Below are positions 16,267 through 23,635 of a stretch of DNA of 27,342 nucleotides, in pieces; the stretch's first letter is position 1; the number at the start of each line of letters is the position of its first letter. The notes beneath the pieces were generated by a model. It searched no databases. It worked only from the letters and a program-made list of their open reading frames with translations, and was not told the DNA's origin. Made by a program: the position numbers and the translations under genes. The DNA lies in the NCBI GenBank assembly GCA_002307215.1, contig DBTU01000017.1, positions 1 through 27,342 on the forward strand. The letters are read 5' to 3'. The DNA comes from Lachnoclostridium sp. UBA1308 (GTDB lineage Bacteria > Bacillota > Clostridia > Lachnospirales > Lachnospiraceae).

Positions 16267-16295
16267 TTGACAAATGATTTTAAATAATGTATCAT
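16267..16295 (+). promoter_or_regulatory. Sigma-A type promoter of the GDSL esterase
   Basis: TTGACA (16267-16272), 17 bases, then TATCAT (16290-16295). The predicted transcription start near 16302 falls on the upstream in-frame TTG at 16303, which supports using the ATG at 16345. Confidence 0.8.
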
Positions 16296-16344
16296 ATGGT
16301 AATTGATACTACATGAAGTAGTAATTGAAAGAAGTGATGAGAAA

Positions 16345-17046
16345 ATGCTGCAGAAAATGATAAATATAGGAGTATTCGGAGATTCAATACTAAAAGGAAT
16401 TCAGATTAATCCGGTTAGTAAAAAATATTATGTTGATAATAATATTGATGTAGAAATCTTGAGTAAAAAATATCCTTTACAAATACAAAACTATTCGAGT
16501 TTTGGCTGTACTGTTCAAAAGGGTAGTGAATTGCTGAAGAAAAGATTGGAAAAAAATCTAGGCTGTGATGTAATCGTTATGGATTATGGTGGTAATGACT
16601 GTGATTATAATTGGAAAGCAATCTCGGAAAATCCGAAAGGTATTCATAATCCTAATACACCAATAGAGCATTTTTTGGAAACTTATTGTGGTATCATTGA
16701 TATGTTGAAGAAAAATAATATTATGCCAATATTAACTACATTACCGCCATTAGAGCCTCAAAGGTTTTTTGATTGGTTTTGCAAGGATTTGAATAAAAAG
16801 AATATACTTATGTGGCTTGGAGAAATAAACAATATTTTCGTTCATCAGCAAAGTTACTCAAGAGCTATAGAAAAAATAGCATTGGAAACACAAGTTCCTT
16901 TAATCGATATAAGGGGAGCATTTATGAAATTCGGTGATATCAAGGCATTGCTTTGTGAAGACGGAACACATCCAAACACCATGGGTCAGAAAATCTTAGC
17001 ATCCACCTTTTATGATTTTGCAAACAAATTTTTCAATATTAAATAA
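16345..17046 (+). CDS. SGNH/GDSL-type hydrolase
   Basis: A 233-residue SGNH hydrolase with all four blocks: FGDSILKG (Ser14 nucleophile), SFG (Gly54), GGND (Asn84) and DGTHPN (Asp206, His209). The enzyme is an esterase or acyl hydrolase; no signal peptide is seen, so it is probably cytoplasmic. Substrate is unknown; relatives deacylate carbohydrates or lipids. The longest frame begins at TTG 16303, but the promoter start site falls there, so ATG 16345 is preferred; the ribosome site is weak. It is transcribed alone, between two hairpins. Confidence 0.85.
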   Translation: MLQKMINIGVFGDSILKGIQINPVSKKYYVDNNIDVEILSKKYPLQIQNYSSFGCTVQKGSELLKKRLEKNLGCDVIVMDYGGNDCDYNWKAISENPKGIHNPNTPIEHFLETYCGIIDMLKKNNIMPILTTLPPLEPQRFFDWFCKDLNKKNILMWLGEINNIFVHQQSYSRAIEKIALETQVPLIDIRGAFMKFGDIKALLCEDGTHPNTMGQKILASTFYDFANKFFNIK

Positions 17047-17078
17047 GCAAAATTTTTCAGTACCATCTACTAATAATG

Positions 17079-17154
17079 AATAAAAGGACGTGAATCCACG
17101 AAACAACCCCTGTCTACTTGACAGCTACGGTTCAGTGGGCTCAGTCCTTTTATT
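17079..17154 (+). terminator. Branched hairpin terminator
   Basis: An outer stem AATAAAAGGAC/GTCCTTTTATT encloses two smaller hairpins, CGTG-aatc-CACG and CTGTC-tactt-GACAG. It separates the GDSL gene from the next gene and is probably a terminator for either strand. Confidence 0.6.
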
Positions 17155-17239
17155 GTATTCGACTAATTCTTTTTTTTGTGTTAATATAGAAGCAATGAAT
17201 CATCGGTGTAGCATTAGCCTAACCTGAAAGGAATTATTT

Positions 17240-18877
17240 ATGAAAAAGATGAAAGTAATTATATTACTGCTTCTTGTTTTACTGTACGGAATCATTATAT
17301 TTATTACCGTTCCAAATCTGAGCCCCTTATATGGGGACGGTCTGTTCTTCTGGGGGTTTGTAATTACCTCATTTGCCCTGGTCCTTTGGATGATGAACAA
17401 TAAAGAGCGTAACATCGTATATCAAAACAATGGTACAATCAAATTTAATATACCAAAACGAGGACGCGCATACTTAGCGGTTGCAGCTGCTCCATGGGCT
17501 GTTTTAATAATTTTAAGTATTTTTTCGACTGTTCTGTTCCATATGAACAGTTATAAAAACCAAATGCCTGAGCCTGAAAACAGAGTGTTTTCTTCCGATG
17601 TACAGGCAATAGATATCGATCAAATTCCGGTCGTAGACAGTAATCTGGCAACACTTCTTGCCGATAAAAAGCTTGGAGAAAAGCCTTCCCTCGGGAGTCA
17701 AGTTACACTGGGAGTTCCGACAATTCAGAAAGTTGACGATAAACTCGTATGGGTTGTACCTTTGCTGCACTCCGGGTTTTTCAAATGGATTACCAATTCA
17801 AGCGGAACTCCGGGTTATATCTTGGTTTCTGCGACAAATCCCAGAGATGTAACATATGTTGACAATTATCTGATCAAATATCAACCGAATGCATATTTAC
17901 TTGATAATCTGCAAAGGCATACTCGCTTTTCCGGTGGTTTTTTTACGGGGCTGACTGATTATTCTTTTGAAATTAACGATGAGGGCACGCCATTTTGGGT
18001 AGTGACTACCTATAAAAACCTTGTAGGAGTAAACCTGCCGGAAGCAAACGGTGTGATTATTGTGAACGCAGGTACCGGTGAAAGTATAAGGTACAGTATC
18101 GGCAATGTACCAAAGTGGGTTGACAGAGTTCAGCCTGTTGATTTTGTGTTAAGGCAGATTCAAAACCGCGGAAACTATATTCACGGTATATTTAATTTCT
18201 CAAATAAAGATAAATTTCAGACCTCCGATGGAAGCGCTATCATCTATAACAGTGGAAGATGTTATCTGTATACAGGTCTCACCAGTGTGGGAGCAGATGA
18301 AAGTGCTACCGGCATCATATTGGTGGATATGATTACAAAAAAGCCATACCGTTATCAGATTAGTGGTGCAACAGAATATGCGGCACAGCAGTCCGCACAG
18401 GGAAAAGTTCAAAATCTTCACTATATTGCCACTTTCCCGCTTATTACCAATGTTGACGGACAGCCCACCTATTTTATGACCTTAAAGGATGATGCAGGAC
18501 TTATTAAACAATACGCCTTTGTTTCAGTTACAGATTATACAAGCGTTGGAACGGGCGAGACTATCGGAAGCGCAATGTCTGACTACCAGTCAGTCTTAAA
18601 AAGTACAAACGGAAGTTCAGAGATAGACACTGGTGTCCAGCAACAGGAGTTACGAGGCACCGTTGACAGGATCTCGTCTGAGATTGACAATGGAAACACT
18701 ATTTATTATATGATTTTGAAGGAGCAGCCTGATAAGATTTTCACTGCTGTTTATGATGTCAGTCCGGAACTGGTACTAACAAGAGAAGGAGATACAGTCA
18801 AGATTTCCTATGTGAAGTCAGAGCATACGTTATTGGATATTGCCACATTTGATAACTTGATGTATACACAGAAGTAA
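17240..18877 (+). CDS. Unrecognised membrane protein with large outer domain
   Basis: The 545-residue protein has three N-terminal membrane segments (about 5-25, 34-53 and 80-102) separated by a short loop and a basic stretch (KFNIPKRGRAY). The remaining 440 residues are probably outside the membrane and contain repeated short beta-type units, including VVPLLHSGFFKW, GYILVSATNPRDVTYVDN, GVIIVNAGTGESIRY and GIILVDMITKKPYRYQISG. That pattern resembles tandem copies of a PepSY-like fold. I do not recognise the family. ATG 17240 is preceded by AAAGGAA at 17227-17233. It stands alone between two hairpins. Confidence 0.7.
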   Translation: MKKMKVIILLLLVLLYGIIIFITVPNLSPLYGDGLFFWGFVITSFALVLWMMNNKERNIVYQNNGTIKFNIPKRGRAYLAVAAAPWAVLIILSIFSTVLFHMNSYKNQMPEPENRVFSSDVQAIDIDQIPVVDSNLATLLADKKLGEKPSLGSQVTLGVPTIQKVDDKLVWVVPLLHSGFFKWITNSSGTPGYILVSATNPRDVTYVDNYLIKYQPNAYLLDNLQRHTRFSGGFFTGLTDYSFEINDEGTPFWVVTTYKNLVGVNLPEANGVIIVNAGTGESIRYSIGNVPKWVDRVQPVDFVLRQIQNRGNYIHGIFNFSNKDKFQTSDGSAIIYNSGRCYLYTGLTSVGADESATGIILVDMITKKPYRYQISGATEYAAQQSAQGKVQNLHYIATFPLITNVDGQPTYFMTLKDDAGLIKQYAFVSVTDYTSVGTGETIGSAMSDYQSVLKSTNGSSEIDTGVQQQELRGTVDRISSEIDNGNTIYYMILKEQPDKIFTAVYDVSPELVLTREGDTVKISYVKSEHTLLDIATFDNLMYTQK

Positions 18878-18887
18878 TAGTAAAATT

Positions 18888-18965
18888 TAAGAGGCTTCAC
18901 ATGCTTCACTCGCACATCGGATATCTCCCAGGTAGTGCATTATGAGGAGAAGGTGAAGTCTCTTA
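18888..18965. terminator. Long hairpin between convergent genes
   Basis: TAAGAGGCTTCAC pairs with GTGAAGTCTCTTA over 13 positions (one G-U), with a 52-base internal region containing further pairing. It lies between the convergent membrane-protein gene and ileS and could stop transcription from both sides. Confidence 0.7.
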
Positions 18966-19018
18966 TGTGTTTAACAATAATTTTGCAGCACTTCGAATCA
19001 CATCAAACGTTATGAAGC

Positions 19019-22000
19019 TTAACTGTTTTGTTTTGTGATTTTGATTGTCAGAAAGCCGTTCTCCAGTCGAATTACTTTTTCCATCAAAGGCACAGGGATG
19101 TGTTGTATCACCGATAAGGTCTCACGCATAAGGTCATCACTGAATTTTTTGATAGCCAAGAGTAAGGAAGATGCCTCTGTCTCAAAATCCAGCAATACCT
19201 TATCAGATACAGCGAAACCTGCTTCCTTGCGTAAAAGCTGGCTGTGGCGTAGAATTTCCCGGTAAACCCCTTCAGTTTTCAAATCGTCCGTTATTTCAGT
19301 ATTGATAGCGACCAACACTTCATTTTGTGATTCGGCAATATAATTTTTCCCCTTTGATAAAAGTAAAAAAAGCTCGGGTGGGAGAGGTGTATCATAGCCA
19401 ACAATCGTAATTGTTTGGCTGTTTTTATAAGCTAAAACGCAAGTGGCCATCTCCTCATTTGTCAGGTTCTCGCATAATACCTTGACCGGGTTGAGATCAC
19501 CTTTAAGAAATTTTCCGGAGGCCTGAAAGTTCAGTGATAGATATTCTGTACTGAGTGAGTCAAAATCGGAAAGATATACGATCTCTTTGACATTGAGCTC
19601 ATCCTTAATGATATCGGAATATGGTGCACAAACAGATTCCAGGTTACGGTCTAAATACAACAAAGATAACGGTTGTTTTACTTTAATACTTCTTTCGTTT
19701 CTTAACTTAAGCGCTTGAGCAATTACTGTGCGTACCCTCCGAGTGTTTTCAATTGCAGTCTCGTCTATTGCATCCGGCTTTGGGAATTCAGATAGATGGA
19801 TAGACTCTTCAACCAACCCATAATTCAAAACCATACCTTGCCAGATATGCTCGGTCATGAACGGCAGTATGGGAGCCATGACTTGGGATATGATTTTGAT
19901 CGCATAATATAAGGAATTGTATGCACTTTGTTTATTGAGGTCGAGAGTGCTTTTCCAGAACCGTTTGCGATTTATCCGAACATACCAGTTAGAAACATCG
20001 TCTATGCATAGCTCGAATTCCTGCGTAAGATCTGAAAAGTTGTATTTTTCATAATACATTATCGATTTCGTTAAAAACAAATCAATACGGCTACGAAGCC
20101 ATCGATCTGTTACCTCGGAGGATTCCTTTTCGGTTATGGTCGGTTGATCAATAGCCGCATAAGTCATAAAGAAGGAGTAGATATTCCAAAAACCGAGGAG
20201 CTTGCGGCGAACTTCCTCTCCAAGACTGTAGCCAAAGCGTACATCACTGGCCATGGATGCTCCGGCGAACAAATAACGAATCGCGTCGGAGCCAAGTTTA
20301 TCAGCCGCTTCGTCAAAACGGACCATAAAACCCGTTTTTGAAAACTTTGTACCATCTTCGGCAAGCACCCAGTTGTTAGTCTGCACCTTCTCATACGGTG
20401 CGCGCCCGGTTAACGTGACGCTCATAAAAAGTTGGGAATAAAACCATAGCCTGACTTGTTCTTGCATTTCAATAACCCATTCTGCAGGAAAGTTTTTCTC
20501 CCATTCTTCTCGGTTGTTAAAATAGCCAAGAGTTGAAAACGGGACAATGCCGGCATCAAGCCAAACATCCCCGACTTCAGGTATTCGTGAGATCATCGCT
20601 CCACAATGAGGGCATACTATATTTATGTCATCGATCCAAGGGCGATGAAGCTCCGGTAAGGAGTAGGCTTTCTTGCCACCGAGCATCATAAGTTCTTCCT
20701 TAGAGCCAATTACGGTAAGCTTGCCACAAGCCTCGCACGGATAGAAGGGCAGGGGCAGACCGTAAAATCGTTTTCTTGAAATATTCCAATCACCCATGTT
20801 TTGCAGCCAGTCAAGCATACGCTTTCCTATAAATGCCGGTTCCCATGTTACTGTTTCAGCCGCTTCAATAAGCTTTGGTTTGATATCGTCCGTCCTAATA
20901 TACCATTCTTTGACCAGTCGGAAGAGTACCTCGGTTTTACAACGCCAGCATACGGGATAGCTATGGATATATTCATGTGTCTGAAATAGTTTTCCTTGTT
21001 CATGTAATTTTTCAAAAACAAGAGGCGCAACCTCAGATGCTGACTTACCACTTAAAAAATCGAATCCATCGGAAAATGTTCCACTTTCATCAATGGGGCA
21101 TATTTCTGCGAGTGAATGGTTTTTTCCCAACTCATAATCCTCAGCACCACAACCGGGAGCTATGTGGACTATGCCGCTTCCTTCCCCTGCTTCAACCTCC
21201 TCCCATGGAATCACTCTATGGAGTAGATCTTTTTGTGGAGACATGTCTGGGAAAAAAGTTTCATATTCGAGTCCGACAAGCTCACTACCTTTTAAAAGCA
21301 TTAGTATTTGCTTAACCGAATCAACAAGCTTAATTGCAGCTTTCGCCATAATTAGCGGTCGCTCAAAACCCTCGCATTTGACAATTGCATAATCAAGATT
21401 TGGGTTTACCGCAAGTGCGACATTTGCTGAGAGTGTCCATGGGGTTGTGGTCCAAACCAGCATATCAAAATCCGTGCTTCTGACCGGGGCGATAGCAAAT
21501 ACGGCAGTATGGGTTATATCTTTGTGTGAACCTGACATTTCATGCTCAGATAACGATGTACCACAACGTGGGCACCAGGGCATGGGACGGTAAGATTTGG
21601 ATATCCAACCATTTTCATGACAGATTTTCAGAAAATGCCAGATGGCGGATATATTGTCATCGGTGTGGGTGAAATAGGAATTGTCCCAGTCCATCCATTG
21701 TCCCAGCCTTTTTGACTGAGCTGTAATAATGCCGGAAAAATGTCTGACCCGTTCTACACATTTTCTTGTAAAGTTGTCCATTCCAAAGGCTTCGATATCT
21801 TTTTTATCGCGAAACCCCAGTTCCTTTTCGACCTCAACCTCTACCCACAGTCCTTGCGCGTCAAATCCATTGCGGTAATGACAGGAATATCCATTCATAG
21901 CTTTGTATCGTAGTACAATATCTTTAATACTCCGACCCCAGGCATGATGAATACCCATAGGATTATTGGCTGTTATAGGCCCATCCAAAAATCGAAATCG

Positions 22001-22111
22001 CTCGTTAGTCATATTCTTTTCTCGTAATTTATCAAAGCATCGATGCTCCTCCCAAAAATCAAGGATATCGTGCTCCATTTTTATAAAATCAGTTTTTGTT
22101 TCGTTTGACAT
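19019..22111 (-). CDS. ileS: Isoleucyl-tRNA synthetase, long type with GIHH motif
   Basis: A 1030-residue class I synthetase. The Rossmann core is split by an editing domain (TTTPWTLSANVALAVNP, 221-237; HIAPGCGAED, 316-325). The second signature is KFSKT (589-593). Cysteine pairs CPRC (180-183), CWRC (388-391), CEAC (459-462) and CPHC (500-503) may bind zinc. The first signature, normally HxGH, reads GIHH (53-56): its first and third residues are exchanged. Length and motifs fit the eukaryote-like IleRS2 type. It charges tRNA-Ile. The ribosome site is AGGGAG, 7 bases before ATG. It is controlled by the T-box at 22200-22477. Confidence 0.95.
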   Translation of the reverse strand: MSNETKTDFIKMEHDILDFWEEHRCFDKLREKNMTNERFRFLDGPITANNPMGIHHAWGRSIKDIVLRYKAMNGYSCHYRNGFDAQGLWVEVEVEKELGFRDKKDIEAFGMDNFTRKCVERVRHFSGIITAQSKRLGQWMDWDNSYFTHTDDNISAIWHFLKICHENGWISKSYRPMPWCPRCGTSLSEHEMSGSHKDITHTAVFAIAPVRSTDFDMLVWTTTPWTLSANVALAVNPNLDYAIVKCEGFERPLIMAKAAIKLVDSVKQILMLLKGSELVGLEYETFFPDMSPQKDLLHRVIPWEEVEAGEGSGIVHIAPGCGAEDYELGKNHSLAEICPIDESGTFSDGFDFLSGKSASEVAPLVFEKLHEQGKLFQTHEYIHSYPVCWRCKTEVLFRLVKEWYIRTDDIKPKLIEAAETVTWEPAFIGKRMLDWLQNMGDWNISRKRFYGLPLPFYPCEACGKLTVIGSKEELMMLGGKKAYSLPELHRPWIDDINIVCPHCGAMISRIPEVGDVWLDAGIVPFSTLGYFNNREEWEKNFPAEWVIEMQEQVRLWFYSQLFMSVTLTGRAPYEKVQTNNWVLAEDGTKFSKTGFMVRFDEAADKLGSDAIRYLFAGASMASDVRFGYSLGEEVRRKLLGFWNIYSFFMTYAAIDQPTITEKESSEVTDRWLRSRIDLFLTKSIMYYEKYNFSDLTQEFELCIDDVSNWYVRINRKRFWKSTLDLNKQSAYNSLYYAIKIISQVMAPILPFMTEHIWQGMVLNYGLVEESIHLSEFPKPDAIDETAIENTRRVRTVIAQALKLRNERSIKVKQPLSLLYLDRNLESVCAPYSDIIKDELNVKEIVYLSDFDSLSTEYLSLNFQASGKFLKGDLNPVKVLCENLTNEEMATCVLAYKNSQTITIVGYDTPLPPELFLLLSKGKNYIAESQNEVLVAINTEITDDLKTEGVYREILRHSQLLRKEAGFAVSDKVLLDFETEASSLLLAIKKFSDDLMRETLSVIQHIPVPLMEKVIRLENGFLTIKITKQNS

Positions 22112-22184
22112 ATAGATACTCCCTTTCAGATTTTAATTTATTTATAATGTCTGAAAGTTCATCGATTGAACTGGCTATGCTCAT
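22089..22184 (-). CDS. Small ORF between T-box and ileS
   Basis: A 31-codon frame (MSIASSIDELSDIINKLKSE, ending YVKRNKN) begins 8 bases after a perfect AGGAGGTG ribosome site (22193-22200). It ends 23 bases inside ileS in another frame, running through the ileS ribosome site. Four of its first fourteen codons are for isoleucine. I do not recognise the peptide; it may be a coupling peptide or a sensor of isoleucyl-tRNA supply. The very strong ribosome site is the main evidence that it is translated. Confidence 0.55.
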   Translation of the reverse strand: MSIASSIDELSDIINKLKSEREYLYVKRNKN

Positions 22185-22199
22185 AGCCCAAACACCTCC

Positions 22200-22477
22200 T
22201 CGCGTGTATGGGACAATAAAAAAGCCTTCGCCCCATACGATTTACGCACGGGACGAAAGCAGATCTTTTCATGATCGAACTATCGTTATACCACCCATTA
22301 CACCATACAAACATATGCGTTCCCACTAACGGAGGAAATCCGTCGCAACCTACAAGTAAACGTTCGGTGCGCAGCTCAAGAGTGATTTTCAGAGGCATTT
22401 TACTCGTACCGGGTTTTCACTGTCTCCGGCTCACTGTGACATTTGAATGCAGCTTACTCTCTCTATCATCGCTTTTA
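22200..22477 (-). promoter_or_regulatory. T-box riboswitch (isoleucine, AUC specifier)
   Basis: Read on the minus strand, the leader of ileS shows a T-box. There is a Stem I region with AGAGAGAGTAAGC and GAGCCGGAGACAGTG, and the specifier side GAAAATCACTC places codon AUC (complement of 22384-22386) in the expected bulge. The T-box core AATGGGTGGTATAACG lies at 22284-22299. A terminator follows at 22216-22262. Uncharged tRNA-Ile would pair with AUC and the T-box core, form the antiterminator and let transcription reach ileS. Exact ends are approximate. Confidence 0.92.
22216..22262 (-). terminator. T-box terminator hairpin
   Basis: On the minus strand GCTTTCGTCCCG pairs with GGGCGAAGGC around a 15-base loop, followed by TTTTTT. 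This is the off state of the isoleucine T-box. Confidence 0.9.
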
Positions 22478-22484
22478 TTAAGAT

Positions 22485-22513
22485 ATTATATGAAGTTTTC
22501 CATGAAAAGTCAA
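22485..22513 (-). promoter_or_regulatory. Sigma-A type promoter of ileS
   Basis: On the minus strand TTGACT (complement 22508-22513), a 17-base spacer and TATAAT (complement 22485-22490). The start site would be near 22478, just ahead of the T-box. Confidence 0.88.
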
Positions 22514-22560
22514 ATATAACAGAATTGAGATAACAGAAAGCCAACTTGGGAATATATTGA

Positions 22561-22590
22561 TTGCAATTTGGAACTGAAATATGCTAGTAT
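22561..22590 (+). promoter_or_regulatory. Possible promoter of ywbE
   Basis: TTGCAA (22561-22566), an 18-base spacer and TAGTAT (22585-22590). It would give a leader of about 115 bases before ywbE. Confidence 0.45.
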
Positions 22591-22713
22591 TACTGACGAA
22601 GCAGGACACATTTCAGAATACTATTGTAGAAGCATAAAGCGAGCTAGGGGTGAGTATTGCCCGATCAGTGGAAAATCAAAGTCGGATAAACAATATAAAA
22701 AGGATGGACACCT

Positions 22714-22905
22714 ATGAATGGCAAGAACAGAGAAGATGTAAAAATTGGAGCATTGGTTGAAATAGTTCTGAAAGCAGATCAAAGAACCGGAAAGCTCACA
22801 AAAGGATGCGTAGCAAGATTACTTACAAATAGCCCTACACATCCCCATGGAATAAAAGTGATGTTGGAGGACGGTCAAGTGGGAAGAGTACAGAAAATCC
22901 TTTAA
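22714..22905 (+). CDS. ywbE: YwbE family protein
   Basis: A 63-residue protein with the compact YwbE/DUF2196 sequence: REDVKIGALVEIVLKADQRTGKLTKG, then VARLLTNSPTHPHGIKVMLEDGQVGRVQKI. These are small beta-rich proteins of unknown function found widely in Firmicutes and Proteobacteria. The length is normal for the family. AAAAAGGATGG precedes the ATG. It has its own long leader and is separated from the downstream DUF1456 gene by another promoter, so it is probably a single-gene unit. Confidence 0.9.
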   Translation: MNGKNREDVKIGALVEIVLKADQRTGKLTKGCVARLLTNSPTHPHGIKVMLEDGQVGRVQKIL

Positions 22906-22955
22906 GTCAGGAGTAATGTTAATAATATGTCATCATTTATAGATATATAAATGGA

Positions 22956-22996
22956 GTTAAATGGCATTAATCAACGATGTTAAATGGCATTAATCA
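22956..22996 (+). repeat. Two exact 18-base direct repeats
   Basis: GTTAAATGGCATTAATCA occurs at 22956-22973 and again at 22979-22996, with a 5-base spacer, so the copies are 23 bases apart. They end 8 bases before the -35 box of the promoter at 23005. Confidence 0.85.
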
Positions 22997-23004
22997 TTGT
23001 CCTG

Positions 23005-23033
23005 TTGGAAATATTGAGATGGTGTGGTATAAT
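23005..23033 (+). promoter_or_regulatory. Extended -10 promoter for the YehS-helicase pair
   Basis: TTGGAA (23005-23010), 17 bases, TATAAT (23028-23033), with a TG at 23025-23026 giving an extended -10. Transcription would start near 23040. Confidence 0.8.
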
Positions 23034-23086
23034 GATTATTGTGTGTTTAAAAAGCGAGTCGCCAAAGGCGGTACATGGGAGCTAAT

Positions 23087-23614
23087 ATGAATAACAACGA
23101 TATATTGATAAGATTAAGATATGCTCTGGATATCAAAGACACAGATATGTTAGAGATATTTAAACTGGGCGGAATAACCGTAACAAAAGAAGAACTGAAA
23201 AGAATGCTGTTAAATCCAAAAAACAGTGGTAGTAATGATTCATTAGAGGGTAAGTTTATTGCTGCTGATGATATGAGAAAATGCAATAACTTCATGTTGG
23301 AGTCCTTTTTGAATGGTTTTATTATATTGAAAAGAGGGAAGCAAGAAACAAATCCAGGTGAGTCCGATAAACAAGTATTTATGATAAATGATAATAAAGC
23401 GGTAAATAATGTCGTGTTAAAGAAGTTAAAAATTGCGCTTTCACTCACAAGCGATGATATGCTTGCTATATTTAATGAAGCAGGAGTCAGTCTGTCAAAC
23501 AGTGAATTGAGTGCAGTATTACGAAGAGAAGGTCAACGTAATTATAAGGAATGTTTAGATAGATATCCTGTTAATTTTCTAAAGGGTTTAGCAATAAGAC
23601 ATAGGAAAAAATAA
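23087..23614 (+). CDS. yehS: YehS/DUF1456 family protein
   Basis: The 175-residue product has the two-repeat layout of the DUF1456 family: NNDILIRLRYALDIKDTDMLEIFKLGG at the N terminus and NNVVLKKLKIALSLTSDDMLAIFNEAG in the second half, each followed by a helical segment ending in LNGFIILKRGK and LKGLAIRHRKK. Function is unknown; the protein is small, helical and probably cytoplasmic. ATG 23087 is chosen because homologues begin at this NND motif and GGGAG lies 5 bases upstream; ATG 23075 is in frame, but its ribosome site falls in a small CGCC-AAA-GGCG hairpin. It is followed closely by the helicase gene, so they form an operon. Confidence 0.88.
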   Translation: MNNNDILIRLRYALDIKDTDMLEIFKLGGITVTKEELKRMLLNPKNSGSNDSLEGKFIAADDMRKCNNFMLESFLNGFIILKRGKQETNPGESDKQVFMINDNKAVNNVVLKKLKIALSLTSDDMLAIFNEAGVSLSNSELSAVLRREGQRNYKECLDRYPVNFLKGLAIRHRKK

Positions 23615-23635
23615 TACATTATGCAAGGAGCAATT

